A stretch of 64,000 bases of DNA from Stenotrophomonas pavanii (GTDB taxonomy: Bacteria; Pseudomonadota; Gammaproteobacteria; Xanthomonadales; Xanthomonadaceae), in assembly GCF_900101175.1 (NCBI RefSeq), contig NZ_FNFQ01000003.1:369262-433261 (forward strand), given 5' to 3'. The notes beneath the pieces were generated by a model, which did no database searches, had not been told where the DNA came from, and was given only the letters and a program-made list of their open reading frames with translations. Shown one piece after another: positions 55,090 through 64,000 of this stretch. Each line of letters begins with the position of its first letter. The stretch's first letter is position 1. A program made the translations under genes and the position numbers.

Positions 55090-55674
55090 TCAGTGACGGA
55101 TGTCGCGGCGGGCCTGCTGGAGCTTCAGTACCTGCTCCACGGCCAGCTGCAGGGCGGCGGCCAGCGCCACGTAGATCGCCGTCGTACGCAGGTACGGGCC
55201 GAACCACTGCGCGTAGTTCTGTGCCCAGCCGGCCAGCGTCGGTTCGGCGACGTTGCGGCTGGTCCAGTAGAAGCCGCCCTGTGCCAGCAGGTGACAGACC
55301 GCCACCGAGGCCACCAGCAGCAACGTGCCCTTGGCCAGCACCGGCCAGCGTGCGCCCTGGTAGTTGCGGCCCAGCAGCATGCCGCCGGCCCACAGCGAGA
55401 AATACGCCGGCAGCAGCAGCCAGTAGCCCGGCGACACGCAGTAGTGCTGCCAGAAATCCAGGCCGCTGCTGCGGATCACGATCCAGTCCACCAGCACGGC
55501 GAACACCATCAGCAGCGGGAACGCCCAGCGCGTCCAGGTGGCCAGGTAGAAGCCACCGATGAAGAACACGGCCCAGGAGGCATCGGGGATCGCCGCGAAG
55601 TGGTTGACCCGGGTCGCCGCCAGCACCAGCACGAGCACGGACAGGACGAAGGCACGGTTGGCGGTGGCGGACAT
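55090..55674 (-). CDS. Small polytopic membrane protein next to PduO, possible cobalamin transporter
   Basis: The 194-aa protein has about six hydrophobic segments and short loops. The protein is not assigned by any motif I know with certainty. Its size, helix count and place 8 bp before the adenosyltransferase resemble BtuM, a solitary ECF-type B12 transporter that uses a conserved Cys as cobalt ligand; a single Cys in an HYCVSPG loop could play that part. This is a guess from context. Confidence 0.6.
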   Translation of the reverse strand: MSATANRAFVLSVLVLVLAATRVNHFAAIPDASWAVFFIGGFYLATWTRWAFPLLMVFAVLVDWIVIRSSGLDFWQHYCVSPGYWLLLPAYFSLWAGGMLLGRNYQGARWPVLAKGTLLLVASVAVCHLLAQGGFYWTSRNVAEPTLAGWAQNYAQWFGPYLRTTAIYVALAAALQLAVEQVLKLQQARRDIRH

Positions 55675-55774
55675 GGCAGCGGGCCCGGAGCGGATTCAGG
55701 TTTCATTCTAGCCCGCCGCGCCGGTTGGCGCAGGTCGGGCGCCGTTGGGTGTTCGGGCGGGGCGAGCGCGTATC

Positions 55775-56992
55775 ATGAACACCATGAGTGAACGACATGA
55801 CGTGCTGATCGTCGGTGGTGGCCTGGTCGGTGCCAGCCTGGCCATCGCCCTGGACCGGCTGGGCCGCGACGTGGGCCTGCTCGAAGCCAGCCCGGCCGGC
55901 GAGCTGCCGGCGGTGTTCGACCAGCGCAACCTCAGTTTCGCCGCTGCCACGGTCAACGCACTGACCGCCCTGGGGGTCATGCAGAAGCTGGCGATGGCAC
56001 GGGGTCCGATCCGCCGCATCCATGTCAGCCGTGCCGGCGATTTCGGCCGCGTGCAGCTGGAGGCGGCCGACTATGACCGGCCGTGGTTCGGCCAGGTAGT
56101 GGTGGCGCGGGACTTCGGCCAGGCGCTGGAAGCGCGCCTCCAGGAGCTGCCGCGGCTACGGCGCTACCGGCCGATGCGGTTCCTGGGCCTGGGCGAGGTG
56201 GTCGACGGTTACCGCCAGGTGCGGGTGGCCGACGAGGCCGGCGAGCGCGTGCTGCAGGCGCGGCTGGTGGTGGGGGCCGATGGCACGACCAGTGGCGTGC
56301 GCGACGCACTGGGCATCGAGGTCGATCGCCATGATTTCCAGCAGACCCTGTTCGTGGCCCGGGTGCGCAGCCAGCGCGCGCCGGACGGCACCGCCTGGGA
56401 GCGCTTCACCGATACCGGCCCGACCGCGTTGCTGCCGCGGGGTGACCGTCATTTCGGCAGCGTGCACGGCGTGGCCCGCGAGCAGGCCGATGCGGTGATG
56501 GCGCTGGACGATGCCGCCTGGCTGCAGCGCCTGCAGAACGCGATCGGCTGGCGTGCCGGTCGCTTGCTCGAATCCGGCCCGCGCAGCGCGTATCCGCTCA
56601 TCCAGGTGCTGGCGCGCGCGCTGGCCGGTGAACGCACGGTGCTGCTCGGCAATGCTGCGCAGACCATCCATCCGCTGGGCGCGCAGGGCTTCAACCTGGG
56701 CCTGCGCGATGCACTGACCCTGGCCGAACTGCTGGAGGATGCGCAGGACGATGCCGGCAGCGATGCTCTGCTGCAGGCCTACGTCGCGCGCCGCGAGGAA
56801 GACCGCCGGCAGACGGTGGCGTTCTCCGGTGGACTGGCGCGCCTGACCAGCAATCCGGCGCCGCTGATGCGGCCGTTGCGCAGCCTCGGCCTGGTGGCCG
56901 CGCAGCGCGCGTCGGTGCAATCGATGCTGGTCGGTGGCGCGATGGGCTTCCGCGGCGAAGTGCCACGCCTGTGCCGCGGAGAAGCCGCATGA
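55775..56992 (+). CDS. ubiH: 2-octaprenyl-6-methoxyphenol hydroxylase-type monooxygenase
   Basis: The 405-aa flavoprotein acts in ubiquinone ring hydroxylation. It has the FAD motif VLIVGGGLVGASLAIAL at the start, VVGADGTTSGVR (DG motif) and the GNAAQTIHPLGAQGFNLGLRD stretch in which GNA replaces the usual GDA, as in UbiH. ATG at 55775 or 55784 are both possible starts. Its stop overlaps the next gene (ATGA), as in the E. coli ubiH-ubiI pair. Confidence 0.9.
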   Translation: MNTMSERHDVLIVGGGLVGASLAIALDRLGRDVGLLEASPAGELPAVFDQRNLSFAAATVNALTALGVMQKLAMARGPIRRIHVSRAGDFGRVQLEAADYDRPWFGQVVVARDFGQALEARLQELPRLRRYRPMRFLGLGEVVDGYRQVRVADEAGERVLQARLVVGADGTTSGVRDALGIEVDRHDFQQTLFVARVRSQRAPDGTAWERFTDTGPTALLPRGDRHFGSVHGVAREQADAVMALDDAAWLQRLQNAIGWRAGRLLESGPRSAYPLIQVLARALAGERTVLLGNAAQTIHPLGAQGFNLGLRDALTLAELLEDAQDDAGSDALLQAYVARREEDRRQTVAFSGGLARLTSNPAPLMRPLRSLGLVAAQRASVQSMLVGGAMGFRGEVPRLCRGEAA

Positions 56993-58170
56993 GCCGGCGC
57001 GCCCGTCTTGACGTGGCCGTCGTCGGCGGTGGCGTGGTCGGTGCCGCGTGTGCGCTGGCGCTGGCCGATGCCGGACTGTCGGTGGCGCTGGTCGAGGGCC
57101 GCGAACCGGCGCCGTGGCAGGCTGCACAGCCGGACCTGCGCGTGTTCGCCTTCGCCGCTGACAATGTTCAGCTGTTGAACCGCCTCGGCGTGTGGCCGGC
57201 CATTGCCCAGGCCCGTGCCTGGCCCTACCGGCGCATGCAGGTGTGGGACGCGGCCGGTGGCGAGGATCTGCTGTTCGATGCCGATCGCTTCGGTCGACGC
57301 GAGCTGGGGTACATCGTCGAGAACGGCCTGCTGCAGGATCGCCTGTGGTCGGCATTGCCGGCGGCGGGCGTGCAGCTGCACTGCCCGGCACGGGTGGACG
57401 CGCTGGAGCAGGACGAGGACGGCGTGCGCCTGCGCCTGGATGACGGGCGTCGCCTGGAAGCGGCGTTGGCGGTGGCCGCCGACGGCGCCGAATCGACCCT
57501 GCGCCAGCTGGCCGGCATCGAGGTCGAGCGCTACGACTACCACCAGCGAGGCGTAGTGGCCTACGTGGACAGCGATCTCCCCAACCAGGCCACGGCCTGG
57601 CAGCGCTTCCTGCCGAGCGGGCCGCTGGCGCTGCTGCCGGTGGCCGAGCGCCGCAGCTCGATCGTCTGGACCCTTCCCGAGGACGAGGCGGCGCGCGTGC
57701 TGGCGCTGGACGAGGACAGCTTCAACCGCGAACTGACCCGCGCCTTTGCGGCACGCCTGGGTGAGCTGCGCTTGGCATCGCCACGTGCGGCATTCCCGCT
57801 GCGCCGCCAGTTGGCCCGTCACTACGTGGCCGGTCGTGTGCTGGCATTGGGAGACGCCGCCCATGTGGTGCATCCGCTGGCCGGGCAGGGCGTGAACCTG
57901 GGGCTGCGCGATGTCGCCGCCCTGCAGCAGTGGCTTGCGCCATCGGCAGAGCGCCGCGGCCAGCCGCGGCTGTCACCGCAGCGCCTGCAACGCTGGGCAC
58001 GCGAACGCCGCAGCGACAACCACGTCGCTGCCTACAGCTTCGATGCGATCAACCGCCTGTTCTCCAACGACGAAATGCACCTGACCCTGGCGCGCGGCCG
58101 CGCCCTGGGCTGCGTCGGCAAGTGGCCGCCGCTGGTGCAGGCGTTCTGGAAGCGCGCCGCCGGCGTCTGA
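56989..58170 (+). CDS. ubiI: UbiI/VisC-type FAD-dependent hydroxylase
   Basis: The 393-aa protein starts MSRRARLDVAVVGGGVVGAACALAL (FAD site) and carries VAADGAESTLRQLAG and ALGDAAHVVHPLAGQGVNLGLRD, the classical UbiH/COQ6 family motifs. Its probable role is C5-hydroxylation in ubiquinone synthesis; a different ring position (UbiF- or UbiL-like) cannot be excluded. It is translationally coupled to ubiH. A large palindrome begins 3 bp after its stop. Confidence 0.86.
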   Translation: MSRRARLDVAVVGGGVVGAACALALADAGLSVALVEGREPAPWQAAQPDLRVFAFAADNVQLLNRLGVWPAIAQARAWPYRRMQVWDAAGGEDLLFDADRFGRRELGYIVENGLLQDRLWSALPAAGVQLHCPARVDALEQDEDGVRLRLDDGRRLEAALAVAADGAESTLRQLAGIEVERYDYHQRGVVAYVDSDLPNQATAWQRFLPSGPLALLPVAERRSSIVWTLPEDEAARVLALDEDSFNRELTRAFAARLGELRLASPRAAFPLRRQLARHYVAGRVLALGDAAHVVHPLAGQGVNLGLRDVAALQQWLAPSAERRGQPRLSPQRLQRWARERRSDNHVAAYSFDAINRLFSNDEMHLTLARGRALGCVGKWPPLVQAFWKRAAGV

Positions 58171-58173
58171 AGC

Positions 58174-58240
58174 AAAAAGGGGACGGAGGGGATTAAGTCG
58201 CATGTGCACATACGACTTAATCCCCTCCGTCCCCTTTTTT
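58174..58240. repeat. 67-bp near-perfect palindrome (GGGGACGGAGGGGATTAAG type)
   Basis: The arms 58174-58200 and 58213-58239 are exact complements (27 bp), and the loop contains ATGTGCACAT, so the whole unit is palindromic apart from one base pair. A5 and T6 ends give a terminator in both directions between ubiI and the EF-hand gene. Similar units are dispersed in several gammaproteobacteria. Confidence 0.9.
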
Positions 58241-58638
58241 CAGTCAACCAGCCATCCGGCCAGGTCGGTGCGGTCCAGCTTGCCGCGATGCCTGCGGTCC
58301 AGCGAGTTGAATTCGTCGGCCAGCACTGGGTTGGCCTGTGCTTCCTCGCGGCTGATGAAACCATCGCCATTCACGTCGAGGTCGCTGAAGCGGATGCGGT
58401 ACTGGCCGACCACGCTGCTCGGCTCCAGCGAGCGCACGGTCACCTGGGCCTCGCCGGCCGGCTGTGCAATCTCGACGCTGCCGGTCACCCGCCCGGCATC
58501 CAGCGGTTGCTGGCGGATGGCACCGCCGGTCGGGCCCAGCGGCTGGCTCTGCGCAGGGGTCGATGGGCCGTGCTGGGCCATGGCCGGTACCGCAGCCAGC
58601 AGGGTGGCCAACAGCACGGCGGAACGTGGAAGGTTCAT
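58240..58638 (-). CDS. Secreted EF-hand protein
   Basis: The 132-aa protein starts MNLPRSAVLLATLLAAVPAMAQ, a signal peptide cut near residue 21. The C-terminal part has one canonical EF-hand loop (Asp88, Asn90, Asp92, Gly93, Ile95, Glu99) and a degenerate second (SLDRRHRGKLDRTDL). It may bind calcium in the periplasm. The longer ORF to 58740 has no signal peptide and is rejected. Its stop shares one base with the palindrome at 58174. Confidence 0.85.
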   Translation of the reverse strand: MNLPRSAVLLATLLAAVPAMAQHGPSTPAQSQPLGPTGGAIRQQPLDAGRVTGSVEIAQPAGEAQVTVRSLEPSSVVGQYRIRFSDLDVNGDGFISREEAQANPVLADEFNSLDRRHRGKLDRTDLAGWLVD

Positions 58639-58702
58639 GACAGGCTCCTTGCCAAGGGGTACCGCGAGCGTACTCCCGGCACCCTGTGCCGCCGATGACG
58701 GA

Positions 58703-59770
58703 TCAGCGCAGCGGCGAGGCCAGCACGGTGATCTCTTCACGATCGTGATAGAGCTGCTTGGCGCGCACCACCAGCGGCTTGCCGGCCTGGTCCTGGAACA
58801 GGTCCAGGCACAGCCGGGTTTCGTCCCAGCGCTTCTTCATCGGCAGCTTCAGGTTGAAGATCGCGTGCCGGCACCAGCCTTCGCGGAACCAGGTGGCCAT
58901 GCGTTCGGCGACGCGACGCGGCTGCTCGACCATATCGCAGACCATCCAGTCCAGCGGTTGTTCCGGGTGCCAGTGGAAGCCGTCGGCGCGCAGGTGCTCG
59001 ACCAGGCCGGTGTCCAGCACGTGCTGGCGCAGCGGGCCGTTGTCGATGCTCAGTACGTGCATGTGCTGGCGGGTCAGCACCCAGGTCCAGCCGCCGGGGG
59101 CGGCGCCCAGGTCGGCCGCGCGCATGCCAGGCCTGGCCAGCGCCTCGCGTTCCTCCGGCGTCAGCAGGGTCAGCAGTGCTTCGTCCAGCTTCAGCGCCGA
59201 ACGCGAGGGCGCTTCGGGCAGCAGTTTCAGGCGCGGAATGCCCAGCGCCCACGGCGCGCTGTCGGCCGGGTCGGCGACGCAGACGAACGCGTGGGTGCCA
59301 TCGACGAAGACCACGTGCAGGCGCGGCAGGCGGTTGTTCGGCCTGTCGCTGAGCTTGCCGGCCTTGCGCAGCGCCGGGCGCAGTGCATTGCCGAAGGCTC
59401 GCGCCAGCCCGGACAGCGGCTTGCCAGCATCCGAATCGGGGTGCTCCACCCACAGGTCGCCGAAGCGCGGCGCATCGGCCAGCACGTCCAGCATCGGGGT
59501 GATGCGATCGCTCGGGTCCAGCTGCGGCAGCTCGGCCAGCACGACCAGCTTCTGCCGCGCGAAGATCAGTTCACGCCAGCGCAGGCGTGGTGCCAGTGCT
59601 GCAGCATCGTCGCACATGAAAAGCACATAGCCGTCATTGCGCTGGGTGCGCGCATAGCCAGCGAAACCGGCTTCACCGGCGCGGAACTGCAGCTCGCCGG
59701 CCAGCTCGGGTTCGAAGCCCTGCCGGCACAGGCACAGCAGGCCGATGCCGGTCTCAGTAACGGGCGCCAT
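58703..59770 (-). CDS. rlmM: 23S rRNA 2'-O-ribose methyltransferase RlmM
   Basis: The 355-aa enzyme methylates C2498 in 23S rRNA. It has an N-terminal THUMP-like RNA-binding part, and a C-terminal RrmJ-type fold with MRAADLGAAPGGWTWVL (SAM motif I), CDMVEQP and FNLKLPMKKRW (catalytic Lys). The start at 59770 (MAPVTE) is chosen; 59782 (MGKAM) is a near alternative. It overlaps the end of the deaminase gene by about 17-29 bp. Confidence 0.92.
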   Translation of the reverse strand: MAPVTETGIGLLCLCRQGFEPELAGELQFRAGEAGFAGYARTQRNDGYVLFMCDDAAALAPRLRWRELIFARQKLVVLAELPQLDPSDRITPMLDVLADAPRFGDLWVEHPDSDAGKPLSGLARAFGNALRPALRKAGKLSDRPNNRLPRLHVVFVDGTHAFVCVADPADSAPWALGIPRLKLLPEAPSRSALKLDEALLTLLTPEEREALARPGMRAADLGAAPGGWTWVLTRQHMHVLSIDNGPLRQHVLDTGLVEHLRADGFHWHPEQPLDWMVCDMVEQPRRVAERMATWFREGWCRHAIFNLKLPMKKRWDETRLCLDLFQDQAGKPLVVRAKQLYHDREEITVLASPLR

Positions 59771-60314
59771 CGCTTTCCCCATAGGTTCGCAGCACGCTGC
59801 GCGCGGCGTCGCGGTCCAGGCCCTGCACCACTTCGATGCCGCGCTTGTTGAGTTCGCCCACCCAGTCGGCCGGCAGCGGGCCTTCGTCGAACGGCGTCAG
59901 TTCCTCGACGTCGGCCGCACTGGCACCGATCAGCAGCCGGTCGATGCCGGCCCAGACGGTGGCGCCGTAGCACTGGCAGCAGGGCTGCGAGCTGGTGGCC
60001 AGGGTGACCGGCGACAGCACCGCGTTCAGGCGCGGGGTCTGCAGGCGTTGCTGGGCCAGCATGTAGGCCATGTTCTCGGCGTGCGCCAGCGAGGTCGCGT
60101 GCGGCATCACCCGGTTCACGCCCGCGGCGATCACCTTGTCATCCGGACCGAACACCACGGCGCCGAACGGGCCGCCGCTGGCGTGCTCGACGTTCAGCCG
60201 CGACAGCTCGATCGCCAGCGCGACCTTGGCCTCGTCGCCCGGATATCGACGATCCAGGTCGATCTGGTCGTGGATCCAGGCGGGAAGGGTCAGGTGGACT
60301 TGCGCGTACAGCAT
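59754..60314 (-). CDS. Cytidine/deoxycytidylate deaminase-family nucleoside deaminase
   Basis: The 186-aa zinc enzyme has HAE (His78, Glu80) and PCCQC (Cys112, Cys115) in the standard CDA order, with FGAVVFGPDDKVIAAGVNRV before them. It is most like guanine deaminase and nucleoside deaminases of free bases rather than TadA. The substrate needs a test. It is upstream of, and overlaps, rlmM on the minus strand. Confidence 0.85.
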   Translation of the reverse strand: MLYAQVHLTLPAWIHDQIDLDRRYPGDEAKVALAIELSRLNVEHASGGPFGAVVFGPDDKVIAAGVNRVMPHATSLAHAENMAYMLAQQRLQTPRLNAVLSPVTLATSSQPCCQCYGATVWAGIDRLLIGASAADVEELTPFDEGPLPADWVGELNKRGIEVVQGLDRDAARSVLRTYGESDGARY

Positions 60315-60410
60315 CGCGGGGGTGCCTCGTAGGGATGGAAGAAGGTGCGGTTGCTTGGGAAACCGGCGCGCAGTGTAGCTGCACCGGCCTGTATCGGGTG
60401 TGGCGGTGGG

Positions 60411-61133
60411 TCAGCCCGGCGAGCCAGTGCGGATCACCACGTACTGCTTGCGGAACTCCAGCCCGGCCTGCGGCCAGCTGGCCGCGTAGGCGCGCAGCAG
60501 GGGCAGGGCGGCGGCGAAGTCGTGGCCGTTGACCCGGCAATCGGCCTCGCACAGGCCATCGGCATCGCGCGAGGCGAACAGGCGGATGGCCAGGAAAGAA
60601 CGCGTCTTCAGCAGCGCATCGAATGCACCGATGCTGCGGGTGAACAGGCAGCAGGGGCAGGAGCCATGATCGTCTTCGCTGCGGGGGCCGGTGTCCATCT
60701 CATGCTCGCGGTAATGCGCCAGTGGACCGAGCACCACGGTGCGTTCGAGTTCCTGGCCGTCAGCGCCGGCCGGATAGGTCAGGCCCATCATCGGCAGCCC
60801 CTGCGCGTCTTCGGCGCCGATCGCGGTCTGCAGGGTCGCAAGGTCTACCCGTACCCAGGCCTGGAAGCCGGACAGCAGCGATGCCTGCTCATCGGTACCG
60901 TTGGCATGCTGGTACTCGAACAGGCCATCGGCGAACAGCACGGGATGCTGGCTCTCGACGACGGTGGAAGTCTGCCAGCCGCCGTTGTCGCGCGCGTGCG
61001 CGGCCACCGCATGCGGGGTCAGGCGCAGGCCGCTGTCCAGCAGCAGCGCGCCGCCGTCGACGCGGCTGGCAGTGCCGGCGTCCTGCAGGACCTGCTGCAG
61101 CAGCGGGAGGAGGGCGGCGGAGGTCGTGGTCAT
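60411..61133 (-). CDS. DUF6348 family protein
   Basis: The 240-aa cytosolic protein of unknown role starts MTTTSAALLPLLQQVLQDAG. It matches DUF6348 over its length; one cluster SCPCCLFTRS around residue 160 could bind metal or be redox-active. There is no signal peptide. It lies next to a membrane protein on the same strand (50 bp apart), so the two may be an operon. Confidence 0.7.
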   Translation of the reverse strand: MTTTSAALLPLLQQVLQDAGTASRVDGGALLLDSGLRLTPHAVAAHARDNGGWQTSTVVESQHPVLFADGLFEYQHANGTDEQASLLSGFQAWVRVDLATLQTAIGAEDAQGLPMMGLTYPAGADGQELERTVVLGPLAHYREHEMDTGPRSEDDHGSCPCCLFTRSIGAFDALLKTRSFLAIRLFASRDADGLCEADCRVNGHDFAAALPLLRAYAASWPQAGLEFRKQYVVIRTGSPG

Positions 61134-61183
61134 GTCAGGCCTGTGGGTGGATGGGGTGGAGCATCCAGGCAGGGCCTGGGGAT

Positions 61184-61837
61184 CTAGCGGTCGAGCGCGT
61201 CGAGCTCGGCGCGATATCGCTGCGCGTCGGGTTGCTGCTGCGGATCGTTGCCGTGGTCGCGCAGCCAGCTTTCCAGCTCGCGGCGATAGTCGGCGCGGAA
61301 CTCGGCATTGCCCGGGCTGAAGTGCAGCTTGCGCGCCGCCACCTCCACCCGCTCGCGCGCGCTGGCCCGGGCCTGGGCCAGCCCGTGCGGGGATTCGTTG
61401 GTGAGGATGACGAAGTTGCGCGGGAAACCCGGCGTGTACTTGACCACGAACGGCTGCTCGCGCGCCGGGATGCGGATGGCGTTTTCCAGCGGCCACAGCG
61501 AGGCGGTGTTGGTGTGGAACACCACGTCCACATCGCGGCCCTCGGCGGTACGCAGCACCCCTTCGTAGCGCCAGATGTACTGTTCGTTGAGCGTGGAGCT
61601 GGTCCGCTCGGCCTTGACGATCACCGCTTCACCGCGCTCGCCCACCATGTTGAGGAAGGTGGCGTTGAGGAAATGGCCGAGGAACATGTTGAGCATCGCC
61701 AGCGGGAACACCACGATGGCGTAGCCCGGAAAGCGCCGCCACCACGAGACCAGCCCGGCCAGCACCATCGCTGCAAAGAACGTCAGCAGCGGATGCTGCG
61801 AGATGAACCAGAGCAGGACGGAAAGGGCGGTGATCAT
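61184..61837 (-). CDS. Two-helix membrane protein of unknown function
   Basis: The 217-aa protein has two hydrophobic segments at the N-terminus (ITALSVLLWFISQHPLLTFFAAMVLAGLV and YAIVVFPLAMLNMFLGHFL). Then comes a soluble domain of mixed sequence (ERTSSTLNEQYIWRYEGVLR, FVVKYTPGFPRNFVIL) and a charged helical tail. I do not recognise a family. It lies 43 bp downstream of glnS and upstream of DUF6348, on the same strand. Confidence 0.65.
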   Translation of the reverse strand: MITALSVLLWFISQHPLLTFFAAMVLAGLVSWWRRFPGYAIVVFPLAMLNMFLGHFLNATFLNMVGERGEAVIVKAERTSSTLNEQYIWRYEGVLRTAEGRDVDVVFHTNTASLWPLENAIRIPAREQPFVVKYTPGFPRNFVILTNESPHGLAQARASARERVEVAARKLHFSPGNAEFRADYRRELESWLRDHGNDPQQQPDAQRYRAELDALDR

Positions 61838-61880
61838 CGTCGCGGTCGTGCGGGCGCCATCCAGGCGCCCGCGCAGGTCC

Positions 61881-63629
<1,749 letters not shown>

Positions 63630-64000
63630 GAGTCGGCGAAAAGAAAGGCAGAAAGACCAACAGTCTAGCGCGTACGGGGCAGGGCTGCCCGGTGGCGGAT
63701 GGGGATGCCGGCCAGCGGCCGGCACTACCCGCCCATCTTCCGGTAGTGCCGGCCGCTGGCCGGAGGAAATGTGGATCGACGCGCAGGTCGGTAGTGTCGG
63801 CCGCTGGCCGGCGGAACGCGGATCGACGCGCAGGTCGGTAGTGCCGGCCGCTGGCCGGAGGAACGCGGATCGACGCGCAGGTCGGTAGCGCCGGCCGCTG
63901 GCCGGCGGAACGCGGATCGACGCGCAGGTCGGTAGCGCCGGCCGCCGGCCGGCGGAATGCGGATCGACGCGCAGGTCGGTAGTGCCGGCCGCTGGCCGGC
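63630..64000. repeat. REP array upstream of glnS, running off the window
   Basis: After the glnS start come one inverted SMAG copy (about 63706-63729) and six direct copies whose GTAG lies at 63743, 63791, 63838, 63885, 63932 and 63979. The unit is 47 bp (48 in the first), made of GTAGTGCCGGCCGCTGGCCG plus a conserved linker GATCGACGCGCAGGTCG. No gene is seen in this region. Confidence 0.92.

Noticed and set aside
63743..64000. The regular 47-bp repeats as a CRISPR array
   Set aside because: The whole unit, linker included, is repeated and there are no unique spacers. The core is a known REP palindrome and no cas gene is present.

Overview
The window is high-GC chromosomal DNA from a gammaproteobacterium of the Xanthomonadaceae, most likely Stenotrophomonas (S. 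maltophilia complex). The main clue is the abundance of short palindromes beginning with GTAG, which match the SMAG/REP family known from S. maltophilia. The protein set fits this: Nudix-ThiE fusion, ahcY behind a SAH riboswitch, hemP-hemoglobin receptor, lptD-surA-pdxA-rsmA-apaG-apaH. The species is inferred. I see no phage, IS, CRISPR, tRNA or rRNA. This is core chromosome, and the unusual material lies mostly in the repeats, leader RNAs and a few unassigned genes.

Layout. 1-8.9 kb: Nudix/ThiE-like repair protein, DUF4124 protein, metF, a secreted alpha/beta hydrolase followed by a LytS/LytTR-type two-component pair, DUF3228 protein, a small Cys-rich protein coupled to ybaK, and ahcY with a SAH riboswitch. 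8.9-16.3 kb: CGEP-like S9 peptidase, ppc, acyl-CoA thioesterase, metK. 16.6-26.7 kb: an OlsF-like two-domain acyltransferase coupled to an LpxH-like phosphoesterase, a YdjM-like membrane protein, a methyltransferase, dusB, a small membrane protein, rbsK-nupC (nucleoside uptake and sugar phosphorylation), and an aldo/keto reductase. 26.8-31.1 kb: a heme-uptake cluster behind an AT-rich, Fur-box-containing promoter (hemP, TonB receptor, two proteins of unknown role). 31.2-37.4 kb: ybbP-ybbA divergent from tesA, then an OmpR-type regulator and its kinase. 37.4-45.7 kb: GDSL hydrolase, dgkA, terC, an MFS exporter, a 550-bp repeat-bearing gap, lemA-TPM-TPM, and lgt-thyA-folA.

45.8-54.5 kb is one long minus-strand operon running HDAC-like, lptD, surA, pdxA, rsmA, apaG, apaH, DUF1287 lipoprotein. 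Most joints are 4-bp ATGA/GTGA overlaps. It joins outer-membrane assembly, B6 synthesis, 16S rRNA methylation and Ap4A hydrolysis. 54.5-64 kb holds a PduO cobalamin adenosyltransferase with a small membrane protein, ubiH and a ubiI-like gene, an EF-hand protein, rlmM, a deaminase, DUF6348, a membrane protein and glnS. It ends in a tandem array of REP units that runs off the window.

S-adenosylmethionine metabolism recurs (metF, ahcY, metK, several methyltransferases), and ahcY is visibly controlled by its product-precursor SAH. No complete undescribed system stands out. The best leads are the unknown partners in the heme cluster, the cobalamin-linked membrane protein, the deacetylase-like gene coupled to lptD, and the way GTAG repeats supply stop codons and terminators.
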